Shown: positions 1 to 12,000 of the stretch, in pieces
How the letters are laid out: each line of letters starts with the position of its first letter
Position numbering within the stretch: position 1 is the stretch's first letter
Source of the DNA: Eunapius fragilis
Taxonomy: Eukaryota > Porifera > Demospongiae > Spongillida > Spongillidae
Reading direction: 5' to 3'
Assembly: GCA_963681505.1 (NCBI GenBank)
Contig: OY811977.1
Span: 9,925,007-9,989,006 of the forward strand
Length of the DNA stretch: 64,000 bases
Position numbers and translations under genes: made by a program
Notes under the pieces: model-generated
Seen by the model: only the letters and a program-made list of their open reading frames with translations
Databases searched by the model: none
Told to the model about the DNA's origin: nothing

Positions 1-1050
1 TGGCCTCTTGGGAGGTTTGTCACCTTCATGGGCGTGGCCTCATCAGGTCAACCGATAAATGCTAATATTTAATACGTGTTGTGAGGTATTGACTTGTGCA
101 TTCTTTAGAGTAGCTGTGGTGTTACATGTCCTGAGAGCTTCAAACTGAGCAGATGTAACACACATACTGGCCTCTTGGGAGGTTTGTCACCTTCATGGGC
201 GTGGCCTCATCAGGTCAACCGATAAATGCTAATATTTAATACGTGTTGTGAGGTATTGACTTGTGCATTCTTTAGAGTAGCTGTGGTGTTACATGTCCTG
301 AGAGCTTCAAACTGAGCAGGTGTAACACACATACTGGCCTCTTGGGAGGTTTGTCACCTTCATGGGCGTGGCCTCATCAGGTAAACCGATAAATGCTAAT
401 ATTTAATACGTGTTGTGAGGTATTGACTTGTGCATTCTTTAGAGTATGTGGTGTTACATGTCCTGAGAGCTTCAAACTGAGCAGGTGTAACACACATACT
501 AGCCTCTTGGGAGGTTTGTCACCTTCATGGGCGTGGCCTCATCAGGTAAACCGATAAATGCTAATATTTAATACGTGTTGTGAGGTATTGACTTGTGCAT
601 TCTTTAGAGTAGCTGTGGTGTTACATGTCCTGAGAGCTTCAAACTGAGCAGATGTAACACACATATTGGCCTCTTGGGAGGCGTGTTACCTTCATGGGCG
701 TGGCCTCATCAGGTAAATGGATAAATGCTAATATTTAATGCGTGGTGACGTATTGACTTGTGCATTCTTTAGAGTAGCTGTGGTGTTACATGTCCTGTGA
801 GCTTCAAACTGAGCAGGTGTAACACACATACTGGCCTCTTGGGAGGTTTGTCACCTTCATGGGCGTGGCCTCATCAGGTAAACGGATAAATGCTAATATT
901 TAATGCGTGTAGTGAGGTATTGACTTGTGCATTCTTTAGAGTAGCTGTGGTGTTACATGTCCTGAGACCTTTAAAATCAGCAGATGTAACACACATACTG
1001 GCCTCCAGGGAGGTGTGTGACCTTTACGGGCGTGGCCTCATCAGGTATTA
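1..1050. repeat. 167-bp tandem satellite, right-hand end of an array
   Basis: Copies begin at 1, 168, 335, 500, 667 and 832, with a partial, diverged copy from 999. Periods are 165 or 167 bp, the 165-bp copies having small deletions. The first four copies are nearly identical, whereas the last two show several substitutions, as expected at an array edge. Each unit begins TGGCCTCTTGGGAGG, which contains a weak inverted CCTC/GAGG motif. The array starts upstream of the window. No coding potential is seen. Confidence 0.95.
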
Positions 1051-1494
1051 GTGATTGAGTGTACTTAATGATGAGATATATGGTCCATGTGTGCGTTATG
1101 AAGAGGTGTGTCTATACATGTACATGTACGTGTCCATTCACCCATGTACACTTACTCTCGCACATGCATTCCGGATCTTATTTCTGCAGGCGGCCAAACT
1201 GTTGTCCTCAGCAGCAAGCTCTACTTAGGGCCTTAAAGAGTTAAAGGACATTTACTGATGCTTTTCTTTGTACATGTAACATGTTGCTTTTAAATGATGA
1301 GGATCATGACTCATTGATTTGGAACTTGCCTGGGGTGATTTGATGACCAGTTTTAACACGAGTGATTCTCCCAAGTGGGTATGAAGTGCTATTTGAACAA
1401 ACATATACATCATGACGGCACGAGTGAACTTTGCTCTCCAGTGCACGTACAGATAGGATCATAGTTCATGCATGTTCTGGTGCTAGCTAACAAA
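1051..1494. other. Low-copy sequence, no feature recognised
   Basis: This stretch lies between two repeat blocks. It contains a run of ACATGTAC-type words near 1117-1135 and only short open frames (for example 1059-1244) without splice signals, codon pattern or recognisable protein motifs. I see no gene here. Confidence 0.5.
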
Positions 1495-1950
1495 GAAAAG
1501 GAAGGGGGCTCTGGTTCCCAGGAATAAGGGCTGTACAAAACATGTTGCAGTGCCTATTGTATGTGGTAAGTATGAAGAAACACAGGGGCAACAGTTTTAT
1601 ATGACTTCCTACTTGAGTCATATATATCATAGCTCTCTCAAAAGTAAAGGGGGCTCAGGTTAATAAGACATGAACATCCCAACCAATCATGTTTCAATGG
1701 CTATATCATGTAATAGGTATGTATAAACATAGGGGCAACAGTTCTGAATGGCTTTCTACATGGGTGACGATAATCACAGCTCTCTCAAAAGTAAAGGGGG
1801 CTCGGGTGCCCAGGAGTAAGACCTCAATGCCTGATTAACATCCCAACCAAGCATGTTTCAATGCCTATACCATGTGATATGCATGCATAAACATAGGGGC
1901 AACAGTTCTGAATGACTTTCTACTTGGGTGACGATTATCACAGCTCTCTC
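1495..1950. repeat. Three imperfect tandem copies of a ~147-bp unit
   Basis: The landmark AAAGGGGGCTC, or its variant AGGAAGGGGGCTC, recurs at about 1497, 1641 and 1788. Each copy is followed by GCATGTTTCAATG-like sequence, then AGGGGCAACAGTTCTGAATG and CAGCTCTCTC. Copies 2 and 3 resemble each other more than copy 1. The block is old and degenerate and is unrelated by eye to the other satellites in the window. Confidence 0.8.
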
Positions 1951-2675
1951 GCATGGCACATCGGATTGAATCATATAAGATCAAGAACACGCGTGCATTC
2001 AATTCTTTTCAATTTTGCATGTAACGAATTTGGAATTAATGCCGGCAAAGTTACAGCAACACCTCAAGGTTTGCATCCTATATGATGTAGTTGTAGGATT
2101 CATGAAAATAGTAATAATATGCAATGCATGCACATTAATGTTTGTTCAGTTATTATTACCTATACTATTAGCGGGTCGATCATGTACAAGCTTAGTACAG
2201 GTGCATACAACATACATGTACTTGCGTTGGCTCACAAACATTGGACGGTGCATGGAAAGCATTTTGAGGAGTGATCTGACGGAACTAATATACATGTAGA
2301 CGGCGAGAGAAGTATTTGTTATTATGCCACGCCCCCACCTTGTACCATAGCAAAGCTGAGCTGCTCAATGACGTTACGTGACACTGGAATACACTTCACA
2401 TTGTCGACAGGCTACCGAGCGTCTTACCATTCAAAACACAAATAACACGATGCATGCTAATCATACTGCTTCTTGTACACAATTATAGCTAAGCAAACCC
2501 AGAATGTTTAGGTACGCGTTTCCTCAGAAGAGGTTCCAGGTGGATTACTGTGAATATTAGTGCTTATCACATGCCCCAGCTGAAACGTACGTGATATACC
2601 TGGTGAAGTTTGAAAAGACATATGTCATAATGTAGACTACGTTTATTAACTTATTAAATTAATTGCAAGTATTAA
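1951..2675. other. Low-copy AT-rich sequence, possible upstream region of the 2715 gene island
   Basis: A 94-codon open frame lies at 2015-2299 but has no recognisable motif and sits in AT-rich DNA, so I do not call it a gene. The stretch 2320-2400 is more GC-rich and contains a CRE-like TGACGTTACG. It may hold regulatory sequence for the start codon at 2715, but nothing in the sequence proves this. Confidence 0.35.
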
Positions 2676-2686
2676 TTTGGCGCCAA
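2676..2686. promoter_or_regulatory. E2F-like palindromic site upstream of a candidate start codon
   Basis: TTTGGCGCCAA matches the animal E2F/DP binding consensus (TTTSGCGC and its inverted form) and lies about 30 bp before the ATG at 2715. A site of this length is expected by chance fairly often. Its position just ahead of a good start context is the only support. Confidence 0.25.
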
Positions 2687-2714
2687 GTATTACCACGCGG
2701 AGCATATTAGTAAA

Positions 2715-2904
2715 ATGGCGATCGAGGTTGTAGGGATATCAGGCAGCCACACCAGAAAGAACTGGATGACGGAAGTCAGGTTAGTCCAAAAGTACATCAT
2801 AGTTCGTAAATTTTGTTATGATTTTGACTATGCCAAGACTTTTTGACGATGCCTCGCCTTGCAAATTGCCAGGACAGCGCAGTGTTCGTGAACTTGGATT
2901 CCAG
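2715..2904 (+). CDS. Candidate first two exons of an unrecognised short-intron gene
   Basis: The ATG at 2715 has a favourable context (A at -3, G at +4). Exon 1 would be 2715-2779, ending at a GTTAGT donor. A 58-nt intron (2780-2837) ends in CCAAG. Exon 2 (2838-2904) ends at a perfect GTAAGT donor. The phases agree: exon 1 leaves two bases, exon 2 supplies one, and the result is an open frame of 44 codons beginning MAIEVVGISGSHTRKNW and ending RSVRELGFQ. Without splicing the frame runs 43 codons to a TGA at 2844. The family is not recognised. The minus strand is also open over 2781-3011, so the direction of transcription is not certain. The call rests only on splice-signal quality and phase agreement. 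Confidence 0.33.
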
Positions 2905-2928
2905 GTAAGTTCACCGGCCATGGAATAG

Positions 2929-3021
2929 CTGCATCCGCAAGTCGTCGCTGATATACTAAGACACATCGATGAAGCTGGATTGCATCGCAAGCAGATAGCG
3001 GAAGCCCCCATTGAAATATAG
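2929..3021 (+). CDS. Protein-like open segment following exon 2
   Basis: Thirty codons, including a stretch reading HPQVVADILRHIDEAGLHRK, lie in the same frame as exon 2 and end at TAG (3019-3021). They are separated from exon 2 by 24 nt (2905-2928) that begin GTAAGT, end TAG and contain an in-frame stop. A 24-nt intron would be exceptionally short for an animal. The alternatives are a decayed gene with an in-frame stop, or chance. The amphipathic helix-like composition is suggestive but was not matched to any family. Confidence 0.2.
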   Translation: MHPQVVADILRHIDEAGLHRKQIAEAPIEI

Positions 3022-3135
3022 GTCAGAATTGTAGAAGTCAGAAAGGTTTAGGAAGATCATCAGCACTTCAGTTCGGCGTGATGAAGGGTAAGAGATTTTT
3101 GCGCTTTTTTCTTACGCAATCACGACTTTGTATAG

Positions 3136-3359
3136 CAGAGTTCGATGAAGACCTTCACGCTATTGCCGCCACATAAAGGTAGAGTCTTCATAATGCTATC
3201 TTCAGCCATATTTTTACTAGGTACAAGCGAACTAAGAGTAATTGAAGGCTATTCAACTCAACAGCGTAAGTCCTATCTATGTCGCGTGATGCTCTTTTCC
3301 TACTGTAGCTTTTGCTACAAGGTGTCGTATGCTGACAGAAGAAGAAAGGCAAGGTGGCG
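3136..3359 (+). CDS. Candidate chain of three small exons
   Basis: Three GT-AG intervals of 42 and 43 nt, plus one of 48 nt just upstream, punctuate this stretch. The proposed exons are 3136-3178, 3221-3265 and 3309-3359. The introns are 3088-3135 (GTAAGA donor, pyrimidine-rich TTTTTTCTTACG), 3179-3220 and 3266-3308 (GTAAGT donor, TTTTCCTACTGTAG acceptor). Reading phases agree across the two inner introns and give an open frame that includes TSELRVIEGYSTQQ and MLTEEERQGG. I could not make the phase agree with the 2715-3021 segment upstream or the 3404 segment downstream. An unspliced frame (3145-3411) is also open. The product is not recognised. Confidence 0.27.
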
Positions 3360-3403
3360 GTTAAGCCTTCGAAGAGGACAGCGGTGGTCCATCGACGTCA
3401 TAG

Positions 3404-3559
3404 CGCTCTGATAGGCTAAGTGAATCGATTGACGCTCTGGATGCTCGAAGCAACTTGAAGCACCACCCCTACAACAGCGATGTGAAGGACCGCTACTCCA
3501 CTCTTCCACTTCTCCAACTGTTCATGCCTGGATGGTTCGAGAGACTTGGACGTTTTTAA
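3404..3559 (+). CDS. Candidate terminal exon of the same island
   Basis: Fifty-one codons follow an acceptor-like CATAG (ending 3403) and finish at TAA (3557-3559). Composition is protein-like, including SIDALDARSNLKHHPYNSDV and the end MPGWFERLGRF. The same frame continues upstream through 3309-3359 but is broken by two stops, at 3362-3364 and 3401-3403. That fits either one more short intron (3360-3403, 44 nt, whose phase does not fit cleanly) or a decayed gene. No AATAAA is seen within 100 bp downstream. No family is recognised. Confidence 0.28.
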   Translation, partial: RSDRLSESIDALDARSNLKHHPYNSDVKDRYSTLPLLQLFMPGWFERLGRF

Positions 3560-3599
3560 AACGCATTGTATATGTTTTGGCTATTGCGGTTTTTATTTA

Positions 3600-4348
3600 T
3601 TGATTGAAATTATATAAAGCTATATTAATATGATCATACATACACAAATGGATACAAGCTAGTATACAATGAACAAATTCGGAAGACGTATCCAACTGAT
3701 GTAACGGAGCAAAGTATGCGGTAGAAGTACACAATTGGTGTGCGGAAGGCGCAAATTAAGAACCCATCATCAGCGCACGTGATAATTTGAGAATACGCAA
3801 AATATACGACATGAGATTCTGGTTCTATCCGCAAAATATACCAATGGGTATACCTTGCGTACACACATGTGTATATCATGTGTATTTTTCACATATCCGC
3901 AAAATATACACTATCGTATATCCAATTCGTAGCATAGTGGAGGGGGGGGGGGGGGTGCTGTCTGCTTCTGGTCCGATAAGAAAAGTGGGGCCTTCGTTTG
4001 GCACACAGCAAATACACTGTATGTTATCGTCAATAATCATCGTGTTGGGTTCCGTTTATACTGCATGCGCAGGGTCAAAATCAATTTTTGATTTCATAGA
4101 TGCTTAAAGCACACCTGCGTATAAGATACTGTTCTGTCAATCATGCAATCATTTTACAAGTGATTTTAAATCAATTATGAAATCAATCGCGGTCTTTGAC
4201 ATGTGCTGACTGTCGCATGCAAGGCGGTGTAGGTTATTAACGTGTAAGGATTAGAAAAATTCCCACAAGTATATACACACAAGAATTTGAATATGCACGG
4301 TTGGTAGTACGATATAAAAATACTCACTGGTGAATCGAAAACGTGCTT
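3600..4348. other. AT-rich low-copy sequence with recurring CGCAAAATATAC motif
   Basis: CGCAAAATATAC-type words occur at about 3795, 3831 and 3898, and related CGCAAAAATATAC words recur in the triplicate that follows. A run of 14 G lies at 3942-3955. Open frames on both strands (for example 3787-4107) are short and lack motifs. No gene is called. Confidence 0.4.
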
Positions 4349-4735
4349 ATATAAACGGTGACGCTTGCGGATTACAATATACTACTCCGGCGTGCATGTA
4401 TTCGCAAAAATATACGGTAATGATAAAACTAACGTTTGCACTGTGGTGCCTATAAAAACAGTGACGTATTCGACACTTGCGGATTCGCAGGCTTATACTA
4501 CTCAGGTGTATATTTTGGGTATTCTTCAAATATACGCAAAAATATACAGTATCGTAAAACTAACCTTTTGCAGTGCGGTGCCTATATAAACAGTGACGTA
4601 ATTAACACATGCGTATTCTTGAATATACGCCGTCGTATACTTAAAATATACTACACACGCGTATATTTTGAGTATTCTTCAATATACGCAAAAATATACA
4701 GTATCGTATAACTAACTTTTTGCACTGTGATGCAA
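4349..4735. repeat. Three degenerate copies of a 102-150 bp AT-rich unit
   Basis: The landmark TATAAACRGTGACG recurs at 4349, 4451 (as TATAAAAACAGTGACG) and 4585. Each copy carries CGCAAAAATATAC and then TTTGCACTGTGRTGC. The unit lengthens from about 102 to 134 to 150 bp. The last copy ends in TGATGCAAATACATAGTTGAC, almost the same as the GATGCAAATATATAGTTGAC linker that recurs inside the family A array next to it. Confidence 0.75.
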
Positions 4736-6054
4736 ATACATAGTTGACTCATGCAGGAGTCATACATACTGGCATACTTGAAATACTTCACTCCTGCACG
4801 AGTCATATATTGAAATACGTGACTCCTGCAGGAGTCATTCGTAGTGACATATTTGACTCCTGCAGGAGTGATACATGGAGATTGCTCACTCCTGCCGGAG
4901 TCATACATATTGACATATGACTCCTGTAGTAGTCATTGATACTGACATACTTGACTCCTTCAGGTGTCATACATGGAGATACTTGACTCCTGCAGGAGTC
5001 ATACATATTGAAATACTTGACTCCTGCAGGAGTTATACATTGAAATACTTGACTCCTGCAGGAGTCAGATATATTGATATACTTGACTCCTGCAGGAGTC
5101 ATAATTGAAATAATTGACTCCTGCAGGAGTCATACATTGAAATACTTGAGTGACATACTTGACTCCTGCAGGAGTCATACATACTGACATACTTGACTCC
5201 TGCAGGAGTCATGCTTGGAGATACTTGACTCCTGCAGGAGTCATACATTGAGATACTTGACTCCTGCAGGAGTCTTGCATACTGACATACTTGACTCCTG
5301 CAGGAGTGATGCAAATATATGTATGACTCCTGCAAGAGTCATACATATTGACATACTTGACTCCTGCAGGAGTCATACATACTGACATACTTGACTCCTG
5401 CAGGAGTCTTGCATACTGACATACTTGACTCCTGCAGGAGTGATGCAAATATATGTATGACTCCTGCAAGAGTCATACATACTGATATACTTGACTCCTG
5501 CAGGAGTCATAATTGAAGTAATTGACTCCTGCAGGAGTCATACATTGAAATACTTGAGTGACATACTTGACTCCAGCAGGAGTCATACATACTGACATAC
5601 TTGACTCCTGCAGGAGTCATGCTTGGAGAAACTTGACTCCTGCAGGAGTCATACATTGAGATACTTGACCCCTGCAGGAGTCTTGCATACTGACATACTC
5701 GAATCCTGCAGGAGTCATGCAAATATATGTATGACTCCTGCAGGAGTCATATATACTGACATACTTGACTCCTGCAGGAGTCATGCTTGGAGATACTAGA
5801 CTCCTGCAGGAGTCATACACTGAGATACTTGACTCCAGCAGGAGTCATGCATACTGACATACTTGACTCCTGCAGGAGTCATGCATGGAGATACTTGACT
5901 CCGGCAGGAGTCATACATTGAGATACATGACTCCTGCAGTAGTCTTGCATACTGACATACTTGACTCCTGCAGGAGTCATACAAATATATGTATGACTCC
6001 TGCTCGAGTCATACATACTGACATACTTGACTTCTGCAGGAGTCATATAAATTG

Positions 6055-8607
6055 AAATACTTGACTCCTGCAGGAGTCATACATTGAAATACTTGACTCC
6101 TGCAGGAGTCAGACACATTGACATACTTGACTTTTGCAGGAGTCATGATTTAAATACTTGACTCCTGCAGGAGTCATACATTGAAATTCTTGAGTGACAT
6201 ACTTGACTCCTGCAGGAGTCTTACATACTGACATACTTGACTCCTGCAGGAGTCATGCATGGATGTACTTGACTCCTGCAGGAGTCATACATTGAGATAC
6301 TTGACTCCAGCAGGAGTCTTGCATACTGACATACTTGATTTCTGCAGGAGTCATGCAAATATATAGTTGACTCATGCAGGAGTCATACATACTGGCATAC
6401 TTGACTCCTGCAGGAGTCATGCATGGAGATAAATGACTCCTGGAGGAGTCATACATATTGACATACTTTACTCCTGCAGGAGTCATTCATTGAAATATTT
6501 GACTCCTGCAGGAGTCCTGCATACTGACAAACTTGACTCTTGAAGGAGTCATACATTGAAACACTTGACTCCTGCAGGAGTCATTCATTGTAACTTATTT
6601 GACTCCTGCAGCAGTCATACAAACTGACATACTTGACTCCTGCAGGAATCATGCAAATATATAGTTGACTCCTGCAGGAGTCATACATACTGACATACTT
6701 GACTCCTGCAGGAGTCATAAATATTGAAATACTTGACTCCTGCAGGAGTCATACATTGAAATACTTGTCTCCTGCAGGAGTCAGACTTATTGACATACTT
6801 GACTCCTGCAGGAGTCATAATTGAAATACTTGACTCCTGCAGGAGTCATACATTGAAATTCTTGAGTGACATACTTGACTCTTGCAGGAGTCATACATTG
6901 AAATTCTTGAGTGACATACTTGACTCTTGCAGGATTCATACATAATGACATACTTGACTCCTGCAGGAGTCATGCATGGAGATACTTGACTCCTGCAGGA
7001 GTCGTTCATTGAGATACTTGACTCCTGCAGGAGTCTTGCATACTGACATACTTGACTCCTGCAGGAGTCATGCAAATATATAGTTGACTCATGCAGGAGT
7101 CATATATACTGGCATACTTGAAATACTTCACTCCTGCACGAGTCATATATTGAAATACGTGACTCCTGCAGGAGTCATTCATAGTGACATATTTGACTCC
7201 TGCAGGAGTGATACATGGAGATTGCTCACTCCTGCCGGAGTCATACATACTGACATATGACTCCTGTAGTATTCATTGATACTGACATACTTGACTCCTT
7301 TAGGTGTCATACATGGAGATACTTGACTCCTGCAGGAGTCATACATTGAAATACTTGACTCCTGCAGGAGTCAGACATATTGACATACTTGACTTTTGCA
7401 GGAGTCATGATTTAAATACTTGACTCCTGCAGGAGTCATACATTGAAATTCTTGAGTGACATACTTGACTCCTGCAGGAGTCTTACATACTGACATACTT
7501 GACTCCTGCAGGAGTCATGCATGGATGTACTTGACTCCTGCAGGAGTCATACATTGAGATACTTGACTCCAGCAGGAGTCTTGCATACTGACATACTTGA
7601 CTTCTGCAGGAGTCATGCAAATATATAGTTGACTCATGCAGGAGTCATACATACTGGCATACTTGACTCCTGCAGGAGTCATGCATGGAGATAAATGACT
7701 CCTGGAGGAGTCATACATATTGACATACTTTACTCCTGCAGGAGTCATTCATTGAAATATTTGACTCCTGCAGGAGTCCTGCATACTGACAAACTTGACT
7801 CTTGAAGGAGTCATACATTGAAACACTTGACTCCTGCATGAGTCATTCATTGTAACTTATTTGACTCTTGCAGCAGTCATACAAACTGACATACTTGACT
7901 CCTGCAGGAATCATGCAAATATATAGTTGACTCCTGCAGGAGTCATACATACTGACATACTTGACTCCTGCAGGAGTCATAAATATTGAAATACTTGACT
8001 CCTGCAGGAGTCATACATTGAAATACTTGTCTCCTGCAGGAGTCAGACTTATTGACATACTTGACTCCTGCAGGAGTCATAATTGAAATACTTGACTCCT
8101 GCAGGAGTCATACATTGAAATTCTTGAGTGACATACTTGACTCTTGCAGGAGTCATACATTGAAATTCTTGAGTGACATACTTGACTCTTGCAGGATTCA
8201 TACATAATGACATACTTGACTCCTGCAGGAGTCATGCATGGAGATACTTGACTCCTGCAGGAGTCGTTCATTGAGATACTTGACTCCTGCAGGAGTCTTG
8301 CATACTGACATACTTGACTCCTGCAGGAGTCATGCAAATATATAGTTGACTCATGCAGGAGTCATATATACTGGCATACTTGAAATACTTCACTCCTGCA
8401 CGAGTCATATATTGAAATACGTGACTCCTGCAGGAGTCATTCATAGTGACATATTTGACTCCTGCAGGAGTGATACATGGAGATTGCTCACTCCTGCCGG
8501 AGTCATACATATTGACATATGACTCCTGTAGTATTCATTGATACTGACATACTTGACTCCTTTAGGTGTCATACATGGAGATACTTGACTCCTGCAGGAG
8601 TCATACA
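6055..8607. repeat. 1262-bp tandem higher-order duplication in family A
   Basis: The block from about 6055 to 7316 recurs from about 7317 to 8607 with a constant offset of 1262 bp. Paired landmarks are the unusual TTGACTTTTGCAGGAGTC (6127 and 7389), the GTCGTTCATTGAG variant near 7000 and 8262, and the CTCCTGTAGTATTCATTG variant near 7260 and 8522. Differences are few, so the duplication is recent compared with unit divergence. Confidence 0.85.
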
Positions 8608-9002
8608 TATTGAAATACTTGACTCCTGCAGGAGTTATACATTGAAATACTTGACTCCTGCAGGAGTCAGATATATTGATATACTTGACTCCTGCAGGAG
8701 TCATAATTGAAATAATTGACTCCTGCAGGAGTCATACATTGAAATACTTGAGTGACATACTTGACTCCTGCAGGAGTCATACATACTGACATACTTGACT
8801 CCTGCAGGAGTCATGCTTGGAGATACTTGACTCCTGCAGGAGTCATACATTGAGATACTTGACTCCTGCAGGAGTCTTGCATACTGACATACTTGACTCC
8901 TGCAGGAGTGATGCAAATATATGTATGACTCCTGCAAGAGTCATACATACTGACATACTTGACTCCTGCAGGAGTCATACATACTGACATACTTGACTCC
9001 TG
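8328..9002. repeat. Dispersed higher-order module of family A, second full copy
   Basis: This module matches 4726-5400 at a constant offset of 3602 bp and recurs from about 10753 to 11190 at a further 2425 bp. Its opening segment (AGTTGACTCATGCAGGAGTC followed by GGCATACTTGAAATACTTC) also occurs at about 7081 and 9121. Several copies share private variants such as CTCCTGCACGAGTC and CTCCTGCCGGAGTC. Their order shows that long segments were copied, not single units. Confidence 0.8.
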
Positions 9003-12000
9003 CAGGAGTCATGCATGGAGATACTTGACTCCTGCAGGAGTCGTACATTGAGATACTTGACTGCTGCAGGAGTCTTGCATACTGACATACTTGACTCCTG
9101 CAGGAGTCATGCAAATATATAGTTGACTCATGCAGGAGTCATACATACTGGCATACTTGAAATACTTCACTCCTGCACGAGTCATATATTGAAATACGTG
9201 ACTCCTGCAGGAGTCACTCATAGTGACATATTTGACTCCTGCACGAGTCATACATGGAGATTGCTCACTCCTGCCGGAGTCATACATATTGACATATGAC
9301 TCCTGTAGTAGTCATTGATACTGACGTACTTGACTCCTTCAGGTGCCATACATGGAGATACTTGACTCCTGCAGGAGTCAAACATATTGAAATACTTGAC
9401 TCCTGCAGGAGTCAGACATATTGACATACTTGACTCCTGCAGGAGTCATAATTGAAATACTTGACTCCTGCAGGAGTCATACATTGACATTCTTGAGTGA
9501 CATACTTGACTCCTGCAGGAGTCATACATACTGACATACTTGACTCCTGCAGGAGTCATGCATGGAGATACTTGACTCCTGCAGGAGTCATACATTGAGA
9601 TACTTGACTCCTGCAGGAGTCTTGCATACTGACATACTTGACTCCTGCAGGAGTCATGCAAATATATAGTTGACTCATGCAGGAGTCATACATACTGGCA
9701 TACTTGACTCCTGCAGGAGTCATGCACGGAGGTAAACGACTCCTGGAGGCGTCATACATATTGACATACTTTACTCCTGCAGGAGTCATTCATTGAAATA
9801 TTTGACTCCTGCAGGAGTCATGCATACTGACAAACTTGACTCTTGTAGGAGTCATACATTGAAATACTAGACTACTGCAGGAGTCTTGCATTGTGACATA
9901 CTTGACTCCCTGCAGGAGTCATGCATTGAGATACTTGACTCCTGCAGGAGTCATTTATATTGACATACTTGACTCCTGCGGGAGTTATGCTTTGAAATAC
10001 TTGACTCCCGCAGGAGTCACATATTGAAATACTTGACTCTCGCAGGAGTCAATCATTTAAATTCTTGACTCCTACAGGAGTCATGCATAGTGACATACTT
10101 GCATCCTGCAGGAGTCATAGTGACATACTTGCATAGTGACATACTTGCATCCTGCAGGAGTCATACATTGAGATACTTAACTCCTGCAGGAGTCATGCAT
10201 ACTGACATACTTGACTCCTGCAGGAGTCATGCAAAAGTACAGTTGACTCCTGCAGGAGTTATACATATTGACATACTTGACTCCGTCAGGAGTCATGCAT
10301 AGTGACATACTTGACTCCTGCAGGAGTCATACATTGAGATACTTGACTCCTGCAGGAGTCATGTATACTGACATACTTGACTCCTGCAGGAGTCATGCAA
10401 ATATATAGTTGACTCCTGCAGGAGTCATACATATTGACATACTTGACTCCTGCAGGACTCATACTTTCTGACATACTTGACTCCTGCAGTAGTCATACAT
10501 GGAGATTGCTCACTCCTGCAGGAGTCATACAAATTGACATACGACTCCTGCAGGAGGCATTCTTACTGACATACTTGACTCCTGCAGGAGTCATGTTTGG
10601 AGATTCTGGACTCCTGCAGGAGTCATACATATTGACATACTTGATTCCTGCAGGAGTCATGCATGGAGATACTTGACTCCTGCATGAGTCATACATTGAG
10701 ATACTTGACTCCTGCAGGAGTCTTGCATACTGACATTCTTGACTCCTGCAGGAGTCATGCAAATATATAGTTGACTCATGCAGGAGTCATACATACTGGC
10801 ATACTTGAAATACTTCACTCCTGCACGAGTCATATTTTGAAATACGTGACTCCTGCAGGAGTCATTCATAGTGACATATTTGACTCCTGCAGGAGTGATA
10901 CATGGAGATTGCTCACTCCTGCCGGAGTCATACATATTGACATATGACTCCTGTAGTAGTCATTGATACTGACATACTTGACTCCTTCAGGTGTCATACA
11001 TGGAGATACTTGACTCCTGCAGGAGTCATACATATTGAAATACTTGACTTCTGCAGGAGTTATACATTGAAATACTTGACTCCTGCAGGAGTCACACATA
11101 TTGATATACTTGACTCCTGCAGGAGTCATAATTGAAATAATTGACTCCTGCAGGAGTCATACATTGAAATACTTGAGTGACATACTTGACTCCTGCAGGA
11201 GTCATACATTGATATACTTGACTCCTGCGGGAGTCATACATTGAAATACTTGACTCCTGCAGGAGTCATTGATACTGACATACTTGACTCCTGCAAGAGT
11301 CATACATATTGACATTCTTGACTCCTGCAGGAGTCATAATTGAAATACTTGACTCCTGCAGGAGTCATACAAAGAAATTCTTGAGTGACATACTTGACTC
11401 CTGCAGGGGTCATACATACTGACATACTTGACTCCTTTAGGAGTCATGCATGGTAATACTTGACTCCTCAGGAGTCATACATTGAGATACTTGACTCCTG
11501 CAGGAGTCTTGCATACTGACATACTTGACTCCTGCAGGAGTCATGCAAATATATATTTGACTCCTGCAGGAGTCATACATACTGACATACTTGACTCCTG
11601 CAGGAGTTATGCATAGAGATACATGACTCCTGGAGGAGTCATACATATTGACATACTTTACACCTGCAGAAGTCCTACATTGAAATATTTGATTTCTGCA
11701 GTAGTCATGCATACTGACAAACTTAACTCTTGTTGGAGTCATACATTGAAATACTTGACTCCTGCAGGAGTCATTCATAGTGACATATTTGACTACTCCA
11801 GAAGTCATCCAATCTGACATACTTGACTCCTGTAGGAGTCATGCAAATATATAGTTGACTCCTGTAGTAGTCTTACATATTGACATACTTGACTCCTGCA
11901 GGACTCATACATTCTGACATATTTGACTCCTGCCGGAGTCATGCATTGAGATACTTGACTCTTGCAGGAGTCATACATATTGACATATTTGACTCCTGCA

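Noticed and set aside
1059..1244. Small open frame in the low-copy region
   Set aside because: Sixty-one codons dominated by repeats of ACATGTAC-derived residues, with no motif or splice context.
2015..2299. 94-codon open frame with a hydrophobic middle
   Set aside because: It lies in AT-rich DNA where hydrophobic codons are expected. There is no recognisable family, no upstream signal and no splice support.
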